Position numbers and translations under genes: made by a program. Shown here one piece after another: positions 1-11,239 of a stretch of DNA of 64,000 bases (its first letter is position 1; the number at the start of each line of letters is the position of its first letter). This DNA comes from Ligula intestinalis (lineage: Eukaryota > Platyhelminthes > Cestoda > Diphyllobothriidea > Diphyllobothriidae), in contig JAYGXS010000002.1 in assembly GCA_036362985.1 (NCBI GenBank), positions 92,313,564 to 92,377,563 on the forward strand. Reading direction: 5' to 3'. The notes under the pieces were generated by a model. It was not told the DNA's origin, made no database searches, and saw only the letters and a program-made list of their open reading frames with translations.

Positions 1-721
1 CGAAATATGAGAGGAAAAACATCAGACTTGGCACAGGTCTCATGCACACCACGATAAATTGCCCTTTCAACCATATGGGTTGCGTTGGTGGTGTAGTAAC
101 CGATATCAATGGAAGGCCAACCCCAGTCACACCACCCACACAGTTTGCGGCTACCTTCGACATCCTGCGAGGTAATATGGGGTTCAATTAATTTTGTGCA
201 GATCTTGTCCCTGAGCCCATGTTTCCAAATTATAATTTCGGGTGCGAGTTTAGCCATCTTTCTCCACAGCACATCTCTGACATTGAAATCAACGAGAACA
301 TCAAGGTCATCGTCCCAGGGTATGTTATCATGGTGGCAAAAAGATCCAACCAGGCTGCCGCCCCAGATCATCCATTTATCACTAAAACCCAAATCCTCCA
401 TGACGTTTACAAAAGCACTGAAAAGTTTCCATTGTGTACGCATCTGTTTGCATCTGTTTGTGGTTCCCATTCAATGTGTTTTGCTCCCGGCACACCCAAC
501 GGACCAGGCAAATATTTTAGTTCCGGCCAGTCTAGCTGCTCCAGATTTGGCAGTTGTTGACGCTTCATTTTTGTCCGGTCACTATCCACGACAAACTTCT
601 GGATGTCACGATGGCCGAAGGAAAGAGGCTCGTTCAATTTCAGGTAGAATGAAGATAAAAACATGAGGAACATAATGAGGAATGCCAGCGAAGCGACCCA
701 AAAGCACAACTTTGCAACCAT
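1..721 (-). pseudogene. LicD/fukutin-like transferase gene, copy 1, cut by window edge, one frameshift
   Basis: The ATG is at 719-721. The first about 90 residues are open (407-721) and begin with a short N-terminal tail and a hydrophobic stretch (residues about 6-26), which fits a type II signal anchor and a Golgi enzyme. After a one-base loss near 450-458, judged against copy 3, the frame resumes and stays open to position 1. The resumed part carries the LicD signature: WMIWGGSLVGSF, then HHDNIPWDDDLDVLVDF, the acidic metal/nucleotide-binding cluster of LicD, fukutin and FKRP proteins. Farther on come DVEGSRKLCGWCDWGWP and IDIGYYTTNATHMV. In this family such proteins transfer phospho-sugar alcohols or phosphocholine to glycans; the substrate here is unknown. 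The C-terminus lies outside the window. The single indel may be real decay or an assembly error, so the gene could be functional. Confidence 0.7.
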
Positions 722-3230
722 TTCGTAGTTATTGTGATTGGAAATTATTGAGTGTTCTCTCGTTTAGTTCAACTTTCTAAGGGGCAGTGTAACATGTAAA
801 TGCAGTATGTGCAGCACAAAGGACACCTATTAATATGTAATTTGCAATTGTAGATAATATAATTTAGTATATTCAATCATATATATAATAATCTACTTCA
901 GTTTTGCCGAACAGCAATGTAAAATTCTTGTTGAAACTTGACTCGATGGTTGAGTGTATGATTGGTTACGTTATTAAGGAATAAGCACCCATCACTTGAC
1001 TTCATTCAGGGTATGCGTGGAAGACGTCACAAAACGCGACCATGACAATGTGAACCTATGTGTGGTTTGATTCTTGAGAAAGCCTGTTTAGTTAGGTTTA
1101 CTTACTTGGGAGTTGTTCCATATCGAACGCATTTCCTATGCTATCATGTAAAAAAGAAGTAAACCATTTATTTGCACTGGGTTGCGCAAGACTTCGGAAA
1201 TAAGTAAAGCAAGTTGAAAAATATCCATTCCAGAAGCGGAAAGTTTAGTCTGAATTTATGAAATATAACCGAAGAAACTTTTAAAGAATTGAATTTTTCT
1301 CCGAAACATAGAACAATTATTTTTGCTAAGCTCAGAAAATTTTGGCACAATGTGCAGTTAAAAAATGCTTTGAGCACAATTTGTTTCACTACCTCAAATT
1401 CTACGGGGACGGTAACAAAATGGGCCATATATTATCGGGGACATTTAAGTATCATGCGAATATATTCCATGTAAATCATGGTACAAAATATACATTTTGT
1501 ACAGTAAAATTTCTGCTAACGCGCAGCTTTGAAAGAAAAATAATAATTAGTTCAAAAGTGGCTATATATATATGGTAAGCTTTTAGCATATCCCGCAAAA
1601 AGTCCCTGATGGCCAAAAATAGTAAAGTATGCGTGCAAATATAAGTTCATTCATCTCGACTCAAATTGAATCGTTTACCTGCATGTAAATTTTAAAAAAT
1701 ATGCCAGAATTCTCTCTTTTCGTTTATAATTACCTTCAAAAAAGGTAAAATGCACAGAATTTATTTTACTGAATAATTAAGTGAGGTACTTTTAATTTTA
1801 TTAGTCATAGGAAATTAAATCAAATAATTCTTGGTGACACTAATAATGTTTTGACATAAATGTCGAACAAAAACTTAAATTATGCACTAAGGCTTGAACA
1901 CACTGAAATCGCTGGAACAATGATCTGCCTTTCATGGTCAATTTGACAGTAACTCTTATTGAATAGTAACATATTGAACATATTTGAATTGAAAACTAAT
2001 ATTGATATAAACTGTTATTGTTTACTTCTATAGTGATAGTAAGGTGTAAATTTATTTACGTGTATGGATCATGGAAAATAAGTGGAATATTTCATATTTC
2101 CTAGAAAACAATTGGTAGTGTTTACGACAAAGTCTGATGTTGCTCATCGTAATTTGCATATTTTCGTACTTGCATTATCGTTCGTTTGGGAGTGCGTATG
2201 AATAGTTTGCTAAATTTGGCATCTTGAAAATATAGATTACCTAACTCGAGTTTTGACAATAGCATTTCAACTTAATTAACAGAAGGAAAGATCTGTCGGC
2301 TCAATGTGATGCCGTTATACAACACGTAGATCAAACAAACAAACCAATGAAAATAGACTCTGATGGACATATCGAAAATGAGTAAGTAAAGGGCTCTTCT
2401 TAACCATGTCTTTGCAAAGGGAACAGTTGGGCTTCAATGACATGAACAAAATCTTGGAAAACGGACATTGACAACGCAGATTGCAAACGCACTTGTTTTA
2501 ACCCAGCACCTGACCGACGTTCTGGGATGAGTGTGCGAGATATCTATATAATTGCATTCCAACGTTCGGATTTCGTTGATTAACTGTATGTGAACGCCTC
2601 CCTCAGATATAAACCACTGCCGTGGCTCACTGCGTCCAGCGTCCTTGGAGCATGATTGGCTCAGGTTGACCCTGATGTGACTCAAGTGCCAAAGGAAACC
2701 GAGTTAACACAGCAGTGAACGTAGGTGATGCAGTTGAAGAACAACCGTTCTGCACCAGCCTTTCGCCAGTCTGCCGTGAATGCTTTCCTTCTCCTCAAAG
2801 GTTAAACATAAGGACAGTGGATAACTGGTCGCGCATTCTTAGGACAACTTCGTGTGCTAAAATGAGGAACAGAACTGGCATCCATGGACAAGTAAAGCAG
2901 GAAACCGCAGTTTCAGCGTTGATATGGCGAGGATAATATGCCGGGCACATGGGAAGTCTTTCAGAATGCTGCTAGAAATATGGCCCGCTACTGACACACT
3001 TCACAGATCCATAACCGTCAATACCGTGGACACATGTTTGGTATTTGCTCATGGAGTAGCAACCTCTTGAAATATGACTGTCCCCAAATCCTGTTTTGAC
3101 CTGGAAACATGTCCAAAGCAATCAGACAGTCGAAAAACTTTGCATTATTTGGCTCCCTTAAAGCAATAGCATGAAATATCAAGGGACACCAGATGAAACC
3201 GCTGTTTTTCTTATATTGCGGCCTATTACG
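330..3230. repeat. segmental duplication, left copy (partner about 15735-18025)
   Basis: The LicD-like 5' coding part and more than 2 kb upstream of it align collinearly with 15735-18025. Blocks recognised by eye are 330-1570 with 15740-16980, and about 2590-3230 with 17410-18025. Shared landmarks include the stretches around 1000-1030 and 16430-16450, the GATCCATTCCAG-like block near 1225 and 16690, and the 'ggataactgg' block near 2818 and 17675. The middle of the left copy (1570-2590) has no counterpart. In its place the right copy carries a PLE 3' end and a tRNA-like module. Upstream flanks duplicated along with the coding part indicate a DNA-level duplication and not retroposition. Confidence 0.6.
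407..721 (-). CDS. N-terminal open part of LicD-like copy 1 (signal-anchor and stem)
   Basis: This 104-residue frame holds the intact N-terminus of the LicD-like copy at the left edge: MVAKLCFWVASLAFLIMFLM is the membrane anchor, followed by a stem region rich in K, R, Q and P. The last about 15 residues before the stop are out of frame because of the indel relative to copy 3 at 15.7-16.1 kb. It is over 85 percent identical to that copy by eye in the shared part, so the two are recent duplicates. Codon choice shows no bias I could use. This is the in-frame start of the pseudogene entry and not a separate gene. Confidence 0.55.
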   Translation of the reverse strand: MVAKLCFWVASLAFLIMFLMFLSSFYLKLNEPLSFGHRDIQKFVVDSDRTKMKRQQLPNLEQLDWPELKYLPGPLGVPGAKHIEWEPQTDANRCVHNGNFSVLL

Positions 3231-3239
3231 ATATTCGGT

Positions 3240-4430
3240 CAGAATCTCAAGATCCGTCTTTTACCTGTTAGCTTTATCTGGGTAGTCAGTACTCCAGATA
3301 GCATTTCAGTTCTCAGACTGAATTTTGACTTCCGAATATTATAAAAACCATAATAATGCAGCAGTGCCGGCATTTTGACCCCGGCAGTCGACTATATGTG
3401 CGCTATTCCTCACAATGTGCTGGGCTTGACTTACTTTATTGTGATGGCAGATTTGCAATGCATCTTCCACAGTCTCCCCAATGTCATCTAACTGTGCCCC
3501 GTGACTTGACATGCGTCGTACGACTGGAAGCCGATTTTTGCGAAGTGTCTATAATGTCTTGTAGATGGAATATGCGTACGTCCACATAATGCGAAACAGG
3601 CATTAGTGGACGGTGTTTCCGGTCCCAGTGGTGTGTGCTGACCATAAACAATACAAAAAGCATTAAGTAAGCCTGACAATTACTTAGTGGTACCCACGCC
3701 ACATATGCATACCGTACTGACGAGGCACACAATCTTCCAAAGGACGATTTTTAAGGCATCCTTCTAAGTGCAAATTTCGTCAGGTTTAGTGTACCGAGGA
3801 ATATGATTCGAGACACATTCCCCATGGTTTGTATCAGCGGAGCGTAAAGGCGAACCTGACTGTGTGTAGCTCATATAAAGTAATATTTGTATGGAATGTC
3901 TAAAAAACTTTGAAGTCATCTTGGTATTTTTTTCTAAGCGGGTTTGAATTATCTAAAGAGGACGGAAAATCAAAACACATATTTCCTTCTCGCACTACAA
4001 CTGCATACAATGTAATTCTTACCGTCTAATGATCTTCCTCAAATGACAGAAAAAGGCGTGCATTCAGAAATGTTTGTCTAGCGGTGTTTTAGTAATGCAC
4101 ATGTAACAGGCCGTTTCAGCGGAGAGAGCGACTAGTTGCATGTACGACATGGCATTTGATGGTTGAAGAGGTTGGGTCAGGGAAAGCGCGGGACGGGGGC
4201 GGGGAAAGTCAGTAATCTACGTTGGCCAACATGAGGAAGCTAGGCTGTTATGAGCGCAGCTAGGTGTTCGCTAAGGTCGAGCATGCGGTGATAGTGGCGC
4301 ATATGTGGGTTCCCGTGAGTTTCACGGTCATTGATTAAGGTAAGGAGGCTGCAGAAGGGCGAATCGGAGAGGTTGCTACGCCTTTGCGAATTTGCGTTTG
4401 TGAGGTTAATGAGATCGAAATATCCTTCAC
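3240..4430. other. stretch without recognisable gene
   Basis: Only short, non-overlapping open frames are present, with no motif I recognise. The interval ends at the PLE fragment starting at 4431. Confidence 0.4.
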
Positions 4431-4985
4431 TCATTTCTCCCAAATACCTTCATGCCTTGGAAATGATAAAACTGTTGTTGTCAGTGTGGGAAGTAAGTTA
4501 TGCATACTCTGACAGCAGTACTTCTTAGTATCACTCAAGAAAAAACTGGTAGGTCTAACACGTCGAAAACTCGCAGATTTGGTGAACAGTGACGCGACAT
4601 CTAAAGATAACATAGTTTTCCCGTTGAGATCAGTTTCGCTTATGGATTTGACGAATTCAAACATGTCCCATAGGCTATGCGGTTGTATTTGGTGCCGAAT
4701 CGGTTTCAACTTTTCTGCAAGCCACTTTGAAATTGCATGATATGGTGAGTTGCACATATCAATTATTGGCCGTATTGGAACGTCCGGTTTGTGAATCTTT
4801 GGCAAACCATAAAGCCTTGGGGGGAGGGCTGTGCCTGTGGAATTCAGCGCTTCTAACTCTTGTTCACTGAGGAAGCCTCGGTATTTCAGTTTCCGAAGAC
4901 AAGTAGTGAGTTGATTTTCTATGCTCTTCATTTGATTCTTACTCTGATTTTCCTTTTTGAATGTAGATTTGTCAGCCAGGACTAA
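4431..4985 (-). mobile_element. Penelope-like element fragment, RT fingers/palm part
   Basis: The minus frame 4931-4431 (166 residues) reads as the first half of a PLE reverse transcriptase. It has an N-terminal 'ENQLTTCLRKL' helix, then the PLE block LPPRLYGLPKIHKPDVPIRP (about residues 36-55), then SPYHAISKWLAEKL, then the first catalytic motif MLSLDVASLFT (about residues 106-116). Just after 4580 the similarity stops, so the YVDD motif, thumb and GIY-YIG domain are missing here. Family knowledge: PLEs copy themselves by target-primed reverse transcription using a GIY-YIG nuclease. This piece is inert alone. Confidence 0.75.
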
Positions 4986-6140
4986 TTCAATCTTTCAGAC
5001 GTAAATACTTTTACTCATAATAACGGGATCAGATCCATGATCCCTTTACATCTCCCTCCGCCTCTTCTCCCTTTTTACTACTTATTGGTTTGCCTAAAAC
5101 TTTCGTTTACTCTACCCTCACTTATATAACTGTATTGCCTGCTGATGAATTTATCAAAAACGGTCGATCGCTTAACTTGAATTCCTAATGTATTATGTTG
5201 ACAATGGGCCATTTCCGATAAAAGTAGCTTTATGCTTAACCCATGCTGAGCGAGGATAGAAAATAACTTGATTGGTGCCTTGATATCTCTTACTGTTTAA
5301 TACCAATGCGTCACGTTATCGAAAGTAAAAAACAATCACTTTTAGTTAATTAAATGGCTAGACCCTTGCCAATGTGATCCATAGTTCGAGGTTCTTGTTG
5401 GAATACAGGGCTTGAGACGCCTTGGAAATATTCAATTGTCGGATGAGCATGCGTCTGCACCAGAGACGAGAATTGTCCAAAGGGCTTATCTCTGGCAGTT
5501 TTTTGTTTGAATAAGCCTTAACAGTGATTGACTAGACCGGAGAGGCAAACTAGTGCAGCTTTGCATACAGCTTGTGGCACATCTGATTGGCTGTCTGATG
5601 GGCCAGTCGAGACTTATAATTACGTGACCTTATGCGAAGCTTGATGACGCCAATTGGCTTGCCTGCCTTCATTCTTCCGCTACTTGCCTTTTATGTGTGC
5701 TAGTATTGAAGTTGAAACCGTAAAATGAACCTTTATGGCCATTTACGCGTTTGCTCTCTTCAAATCTTTTGAGAACGCTTCCTTTTATTGCCAATGTATC
5801 GCATTGAATGGAAGAAAGTGAAGAAACTAGAGAACCCTAATTTGGCTTTCAACAGCAGAGTGCCGTTGTTTCTAAATCTAAACGTTCGTTGCCTGCATGA
5901 AAGATGTCCAAGTTCGCCGGAGGAAAGCGTATGTGATGGGTGTTCCTAAAAGGCGTACTTCGTAGCTGTTTATTTGAGCCCTAAACTGATGGATTTAACA
6001 GAGCTTTAGATCTGCACTCTGCTCAGGCACATACTCGAAGTCAGTTAAAATAAGGCCAACATGACAGTTAAAGGATGAAACCGGCTGGGAATTCCATGAT
6101 TCGTGTGGACTACCACCCTATCGCCCGTCCCAGAAGTCTG
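4985..6140. other. non-coding stretch; part resembles sequence after the 60.4 kb PLE
   Basis: No gene seen. The pyrimidine-rich segment about 5020-5170 resembles 60770-60960, which follows the PLE GIY-YIG remnant at 60.4 kb ('gcctgatgaattta' type ending), so it may be a PLE tail. This is a by-eye match of moderate quality. Confidence 0.3.
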
Positions 6141-6145
6141 GCATT

Positions 6146-6335
6146 CGGAAGTAGAAGATGTGATCTTTGGAACAAGGGCTTTATTTTCCTAAAGTTTTGG
6201 ATTCCATCGGGAATCCTTAATCATAGATGATAATAACGAGGTCATGGTCATGCGCAGATGGGGTGGGGACATGTACAGGCTGCACGGTATTTATGAAGCA
6301 TAGTGGTCATCCACGTGTGTGTGATGATTGTTCAC
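6146..6335 (-). mobile_element. PLE 3' end, subfamily P1
   Basis: Read on the minus strand, this matches the 3' tails at 16985-17200 and 18200-18400. It has the 'ccgtgcag...catgt...ctgcgcatgacc' segment, then GGATTCC (6210-6216 complement), a four-base loop and GGAATCC, then an A-rich AATAAA-like stretch and a 'gttccaaagatcacatcttc' end. The seven-base inverted arms are perfect. I see no coding part next to it that I can confirm. Confidence 0.5.
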
Positions 6336-6639
6336 TTCTGTGGCCACCGCTTAGGACTTAATGGATTCGATACTGGCTTGACACTTCTCGTTCGACTCAC
6401 TTATTGCCAAAGATTGCTTCTCAGTATCGGATGCTGAGCAGATTGCTCCCCTCTTACACAGAAGCCCTCTCCTGATATGTCGCATAATGTATCCGTGCTC
6501 ATGGAACCACGTGACCTAATACACATGTGATGTGTGCAGCAGTCCTGAATGTAGTTTGCAAATGCACAGTTTGACAAAAGTGCGCGCGTATCACGCTGAC
6601 ACGCGAGATAAGCTCAACGCCGTTAGCAATGGAGAACTC

Positions 6640-7425
6640 AGTTTCACAATCACCAATCGACCGACACATGGCGGGAGCGCAAGAAACGAACCGGGCCCGT
6701 TTCTATGGTATCCTGAAGGTGCACAAAGAGGGCGCACCCCTCCGGCCAATCCTACCTCCCAAATGAACTCCAACATACGGACTGGAAAAGTGGATGTTAA
6801 AAAGGCCCAAATGCCTTGCATATGCAAACGAGAGAAGAAGCCATGTCCAGCTGGTCGAAACGTTTGGCGATCTCCTCCGTACGTGAAGAATGAACAAAGC
6901 AATTTCGTCGGAGAAACCGGGAGATTACTCCGGACGGGAGGGCCGAGCATGTCGCGGCGGTGAGCAAGAAAGACGCCAACGCCCACAGGACCTGGCCATA
7001 TTTCAAGTTTAACGAGACCGAAATCCTCGCAAGAGGGGACAACCGCGTGAGCCGCGAGCTGCTCAAATCATAGTTTGCAGGCCCCCAGTCAATCACTAAG
7101 CGTAACGATTTGGCGTTCCATACGGTGTACTGAGAACATTTCTGAGCAAGAAAATCAGTCATGTGGGAAGGACTGGACGCGAAAACAACTCTGACAACAG
7201 CATGCATAATTGTCTCGCAATTAGCAAACCCGCATCCGACGCGGAGAGGAACACTGCGGCAATTAAGGAGCAATCACCGAACCAATTAAGGCCTAAAGCG
7301 GGGGCTACAGGGACTGACAATTATAGAACGCATGAAGGTGACCGCAACGACGGAATCCGAAAGGTCAGGACAATATAAACCTTGTTCCAGTTGTCGCTTC
7401 GTCTTCTTCTTCTGATTATCGATAA
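6640..7425 (+). mobile_element. Penelope-like element P1, internally deleted copy with 3' end
   Basis: About 6684-6760 encodes the PLE RT block ARFYGILKVHKEGAPLRPI. The rest of the RT is missing. From about 6886 the GIY-YIG region appears (NFVGETGRLLRT), then MAEHVAAVSKKDA in another frame, and at about 7005-7110 FNETEILARGDNRVSRELL and AGPQSITKRNDL, the usual C-terminal block of this subfamily. The tail at 7352-7420 has GGAATCC, GAAA and 'ttccagttgtcgc' followed by CTT repeats, the shared PLE 3' module. Several frame changes are needed to read it, so it is a relic. The same C-terminal block recurs at 15050 (plus) and in part at 18.5 kb (minus). Confidence 0.7.
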
Positions 7426-7519
7426 CGATGACTGAACGAACGCAGGCATGCCTACCTGACGCGAACGTTCATCGCGTGTCTTACAAATCCGACTGACTGC
7501 AGTTAAGATCCCCTGTCAG

Positions 7520-8175
7520 CACATGTCCAAGATTGTGATGCAAGGAATTTCGGTGAAAGGAGCAAACTTCTTGGCACACGGTTGCATGAACAACAGCTCG
7601 TAATCAACCGCGAAGACGAGCATTATATGGTTTAAGGCCACATGAAGGAGCGCAAACACGTGTTTGCCTTTAAATAGGCAAGGGTGATCGGCACGGGCCA
7701 GAGAAAAGATGGCTAGACTAGTGCTCGAAAGTAGGTCGTCGACTAGCACACTCAACAGAGCCATTGAGTTGAATCCCGCCCATCAAGCCATCCGCGCAAG
7801 GCTCACACCCGCGCATAACGAACGGCTAAGGCGGGAGAGTGGTGACACAGAAAACCGACAGTCGGCCACTGTCAGTGGTGTTGGCAACCGGCGCGAGTCA
7901 CATGACCAGCCCAGCATGGATTCTCATAAAGGCAACTGTGAGATCGCGAACGAGGGACAGCCCGACGCAGCGCCACTAACAGTAAAGAGGATGGCGCCAA
8001 TCAACAGTCAAAGTACGGACGAGTGCACGGGCATCGCACATGGGTACAGCACCTGGCTCGCGGCGCATTCATTCAAAGCCGGCGGAGGAGAAAGCAGCAC
8101 GCTCTAACGATGAGAATGAGCATGTTTTCGAAACGTCAGCAAGAATAAAATTTGGTTCTAGCACTTGCCCCCCCT
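7520..8175 (+). mobile_element. Penelope-like element P3, C-terminal part and 3' end
   Basis: Decayed GIY-YIG residues (KLLGTRLHEQQLVINREDEH, about 7560-7615) lead into the frame 7709-8107 with LESRSSTSTLNRAIELNPA, the C-terminal signature of this subfamily, followed by about 100 polar residues. Immediately after the stop comes the 3' module: CTAACGA, a GAGAAT/GTTTTC stem with a six-base loop, GAAACGTCAG, then AATAAAA and 'ggttctagc'. A second copy with the matching signature (LLLESWSSTSTLNR) lies on the minus strand at 26955-27560. The element is 5' truncated and directly follows the P1 copy. Confidence 0.65.
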
Positions 8176-8179
8176 TTTA

Positions 8180-8735
8180 TTCTTCTTATTTCGGGGATGA
8201 TGAGCATAACGCAGACAAATTTAAGGACAACCTTATCCTGCACACATTTACCAGCCTATCTTGTCACCTTAAGTCCCTTACGATTATGCGCCCCTTTGTC
8301 CTAACAGACACCCTACCAACACTCACATCTGCCTACTGACACGAACAAAAACAGTCGCTTAAATATCACTCCACTGCACACATGGATAAAATTGATCACA
8401 CGCGAGGAAACAATCAACTCACCACATCTTGCCATATTTATTCAATTAAGCCCTCCCAACATTTGTAGCCTTCTTATTTCAGACAGATATATTCAAGTGT
8501 ATTTGGTAACAGTTGATCGCTCATCCTTCACCGCAACAAGCTCATCCGTAAACGCTAGAACTGTATGGATAATTTAAAAAAAAACAAGGCAACCATGAGC
8601 GATATATTAGTACGGTTACCAAGGAAGAGAATATAACAAAATAAAATTCATTCTGCAGTCTTCACAAACAACAAGCACCTGCTCGTCAAGGTGCACCAAC
8701 TAAGTGAACCGTACTGTACACTGCAGCACTCTAGA
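8180..8735. other. AT-rich stretch without recognisable gene
   Basis: Only short frames are present. It separates the P3 PLE end from the LicD-like 3' fragment. Confidence 0.35.
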
Positions 8736-9277
8736 CTAGGGCGCAACCACATGCATCCTGTAGGTTTCTACATGGGCCACATTTCTGGGTGCTACCAGGC
8801 GTAATTCGTGAATGCTCCGGTTACCAAGAATAAGCCTCTCGCGGACCCACACCAGGTCTGACAGACTGCCCTGGTCGTCGTTGTCGTTAAGAGGGTTGTG
8901 CTCAACGAAAGCATACCGGTGCGCTAGTTTTTCGCACGATATAAATTGACGCTGCCTTCGTATCTCAAATGCGTGTTTCCATCCGGATGCGAGGCTATCA
9001 ATATCACCAATGTTCGACTGCATTACAACTGCAAAGGCATTTCTAGGCGTTGGGACCCAGTGCTTGTAGAATGGGCAAAATATGAGAGAAAAAAACATCA
9101 CACTTGGCACAGGTCTCATGCACGCCATGATAAATTGCACGTTCTACCATATGGGTTGCGTTGGTAGTGTAGTAACCGATATCAATGAAAGGCCAATCCC
9201 AGTCACACCAGCTACACAGTTTGCGGCTACCTTCGACATCCTGCGAGGTAATATGGGGTTCAATTAAGTTTGTGCAG
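8736..9277 (-). pseudogene. LicD-like gene, copy 2, C-terminal half only
   Basis: The minus strand from about 9277 reads LIEPHITSQDVEGSRKLC and IDIGYYTTNATHMV, matching copy 1 at 1-197 almost base for base. In an A-run at 9089-9095 one base has been gained relative to copy 1 (a 7-A run against a GGAAAAA arrangement), shifting the frame. The remainder is open in the new frame to a TAG at 8736-8738 and supplies the family's C-terminus: FYKHWVPTPRNAFAVVMQSN, a stretch rich in charged residues, and the end HVETYRMHVVAP. The LicD DDD motif and the membrane anchor are absent because homology stops at about 9277. It is therefore a 5'-truncated, frameshifted copy. Confidence 0.65.
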
Positions 9278-9369
9278 CAGTTTGTGTGAGCAAACTTTAT
9301 ATGTAAATTTTTGACACTTACATGTTAGCTCGTATTCGGACGCGATAGAATAGTGTGCAGAACTGTATA

Positions 9370-10260
9370 CTTTTTTAAAAATGTCAAAAAAATCGATAAT
9401 GCTGAGTCAGCTGTGGTAATTAGCATGCTTTTGTGGCTGGACTTCTTGAGGTTGGTGTTTATTGAATCCAACTCAACCTGCCTGCTAATGCTGGATTCGT
9501 CCGAGTTGATAGCTTCTAAAAGCTCGCGACCCTTCTTGTAGGGGCAAGAGCCGATAATGCAAGTTTCGTCCCATGCAAATTAGTGTCCAGTTTCTAATGT
9601 ATGCATTGCGACCTCGGACAACGGATATGGGACTTTATCTATAGTTGATGTTCGCATAAGCGTGTGGAGGCCGATCGTCTTGTCTGTCTGCAATAAACTC
9701 CATTGCAGCAGCTACAAAGGAGTTGAAAACGACTCCTCTTCTCTCTACATAGGCAACCATATTATCAGGGTTTACAGGCGGATTTCGTATTGTACTTGTT
9801 GGTATGTTCGCCACACGGATTTGATACTTCTTCAGATCACATTCAATGAGTTCAGACACGTTCTTCATATATGGATGTGTTTGCCAATTTCTTGGATAAG
9901 GCGCCTTATCGGAACATTCAAGTTCCTTTCCTTTTTCTTTAAACATTTGTCGTTTCATGCATGGACGCGCGAACTCTCTGGGGTAACAGTGTTTTGAAAA
10001 CAGTGTGAATAGGAAAATGAGTTCGGCTCGGTAGAGGTCGGGGTTAGAACAATGCGTTTTTGCTCGATTCGTTGGGGGTAATAACAATAATCCGTCTGTG
10101 ATCAGTATGGTGCTTGTTCTTCTACCGAAGGATAACATCAGCATAGATCGTTCTGCAGTAAACCGATGTTAGAAAAGTTACGTCAGTTTAAGGCTGTACG
10201 AGGAAGTCAAGAATGGGAAGTTTACTTTTAATTTCGTTTTCGAGCGTGAATGCGATCGTT
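9370..10260 (-). mobile_element. Penelope-like element P4, RT thumb to GIY-YIG end
   Basis: On the minus strand from 10260 the order is LENEIKSKLPILDFLV (after the RT palm), then the thumb in frame 10144-9635 (HCSNPDLYRAELIFLFTLF and HCYPREFARPC), then the linker PYMKNVSELIECDLKKY and VANIPTSTIRNPPVNPDNMV that precedes the nuclease in PLEs. In another frame follow VAMHTLETGH and GRELLEAINSDESSISRQVE, the tail of the GIY-YIG domain. The RT catalytic part is missing, cut at about 10260 where a Ty3 protease piece begins. Several frameshifts are present. Confidence 0.7.
9635..10144 (-). CDS. PLE thumb/linker open frame (P4 remnant)
   Basis: This is the longest open part of the P4 PLE, 169 residues. 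Residues about 30-75 match the PLE thumb and about 85-150 match the connection before GIY-YIG (YPRNWQTHPYMKNVSEL, then NIPTSTIRNPPVN). It has no catalytic RT motif and no complete nuclease, so a stand-alone function is unlikely. The listed start is the first Met in frame, not a proven one. Confidence 0.5.
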   Translation of the reverse strand: MLMLSFGRRTSTILITDGLLLLPPTNRAKTHCSNPDLYRAELIFLFTLFSKHCYPREFARPCMKRQMFKEKGKELECSDKAPYPRNWQTHPYMKNVSELIECDLKKYQIRVANIPTSTIRNPPVNPDNMVAYVERRGVVFNSFVAAAMEFIADRQDDRPPHAYANINYR

Positions 10261-10527
10261 GGATTCATTATGTTGTGTAGTGTTTCCAGTTGGTCCTCTT
10301 TACACCAACAAACGTGTCATCTTAGCTCTGCAATCAAGCTCACCCGTTAGCTGGAGAAATCCTCCAGAAACATGCATGGCCTTTTTGCCCGATGAGATCA
10401 TCGGAGGCCGTCCAATCCTCTGCCATGTGCGTTTGGAAATTAGGCGGATGTCTGATGCCGTGTCCAGCTGGAGACTTGCAGGTTTGTCATTGATGGTAAC
10501 CGTGTGATATTTTACTCCGTGCCTCAA
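10250..10527 (-). mobile_element. Ty3-type retrotransposon aspartic protease fragment
   Basis: The minus frame 10527-10300 contains VTINDKPASLQLDTASDIRL followed by ISKRTWQRIGRPP. This is a retropepsin-like motif (DTASD in place of DTGA) as found in Ty3 elements. It closely matches the protease at 31800-31930 (LSLDTASDISLISKRTW), so both come from one family. It abuts the P4 PLE at about 10255 with no gag, RT or LTR attached. Confidence 0.65.
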
Positions 10528-11239
10528 ATTTTGTTTGGAATGTGGCGGAGTTTGAGTTGGATTTTAAACCACATTAAGATGAAGGGCTCTTTGAACTTCT
10601 TGCCTACCTGTCACTTGCCCTTGAATTGCATTGTTGGTCTGATGAACGGTGGTCTTCATTTTGCCCCCGTTTGTGTCATTTTTAACAAACACGCTTATTA
10701 AATGGACAGAAGCGGACAAAATCCCAATCGCCACACTGCCATGGGACTTTTCGGGCGAGACCGACTTAGGCCAAGCGAGAGCATGAACATTGCAAGTGGG
10801 AAACGACCAACTGGGTTGCTATACGATGGTAGAATCATGCTTAAGATTCTTGAGCCGCTGGCATTTCTCTTCAAGCAGCCAATTATAATTTTATAAAAAC
10901 TTTTGGTCAACGCTCCCTTACTCTAGATTTGGGTCTGCGACGTTCATTTCGTTGAATATTTACTATCACTGACGTTCATAAGTCATTTTCGGCGCTGATT
11001 TTCTGTACCTTGTCGGGCACCTTATTGACCCCAAGTCCCATAAACAAGTTGATTCAATAAATCTTTATACATTAAATGTTCTTCACGTAACCTGTCTTCC
11101 TCTTATCCAAACATTTCGGCAATCCATTCGTGTACTTCCTACCAACGCTTACTTTCGAAATTGCCTTCTGTCACACGACCCTCACAATTTAACCAACCCA
11201 TACAGCATTTTATCGTACATTGTATTTAGCTTTCAGGAC

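Noticed and set aside
6532..6963. 143-residue open frame as a host gene
   Set aside because: It runs across PLE RT and GIY-YIG remnants in mixed frames.
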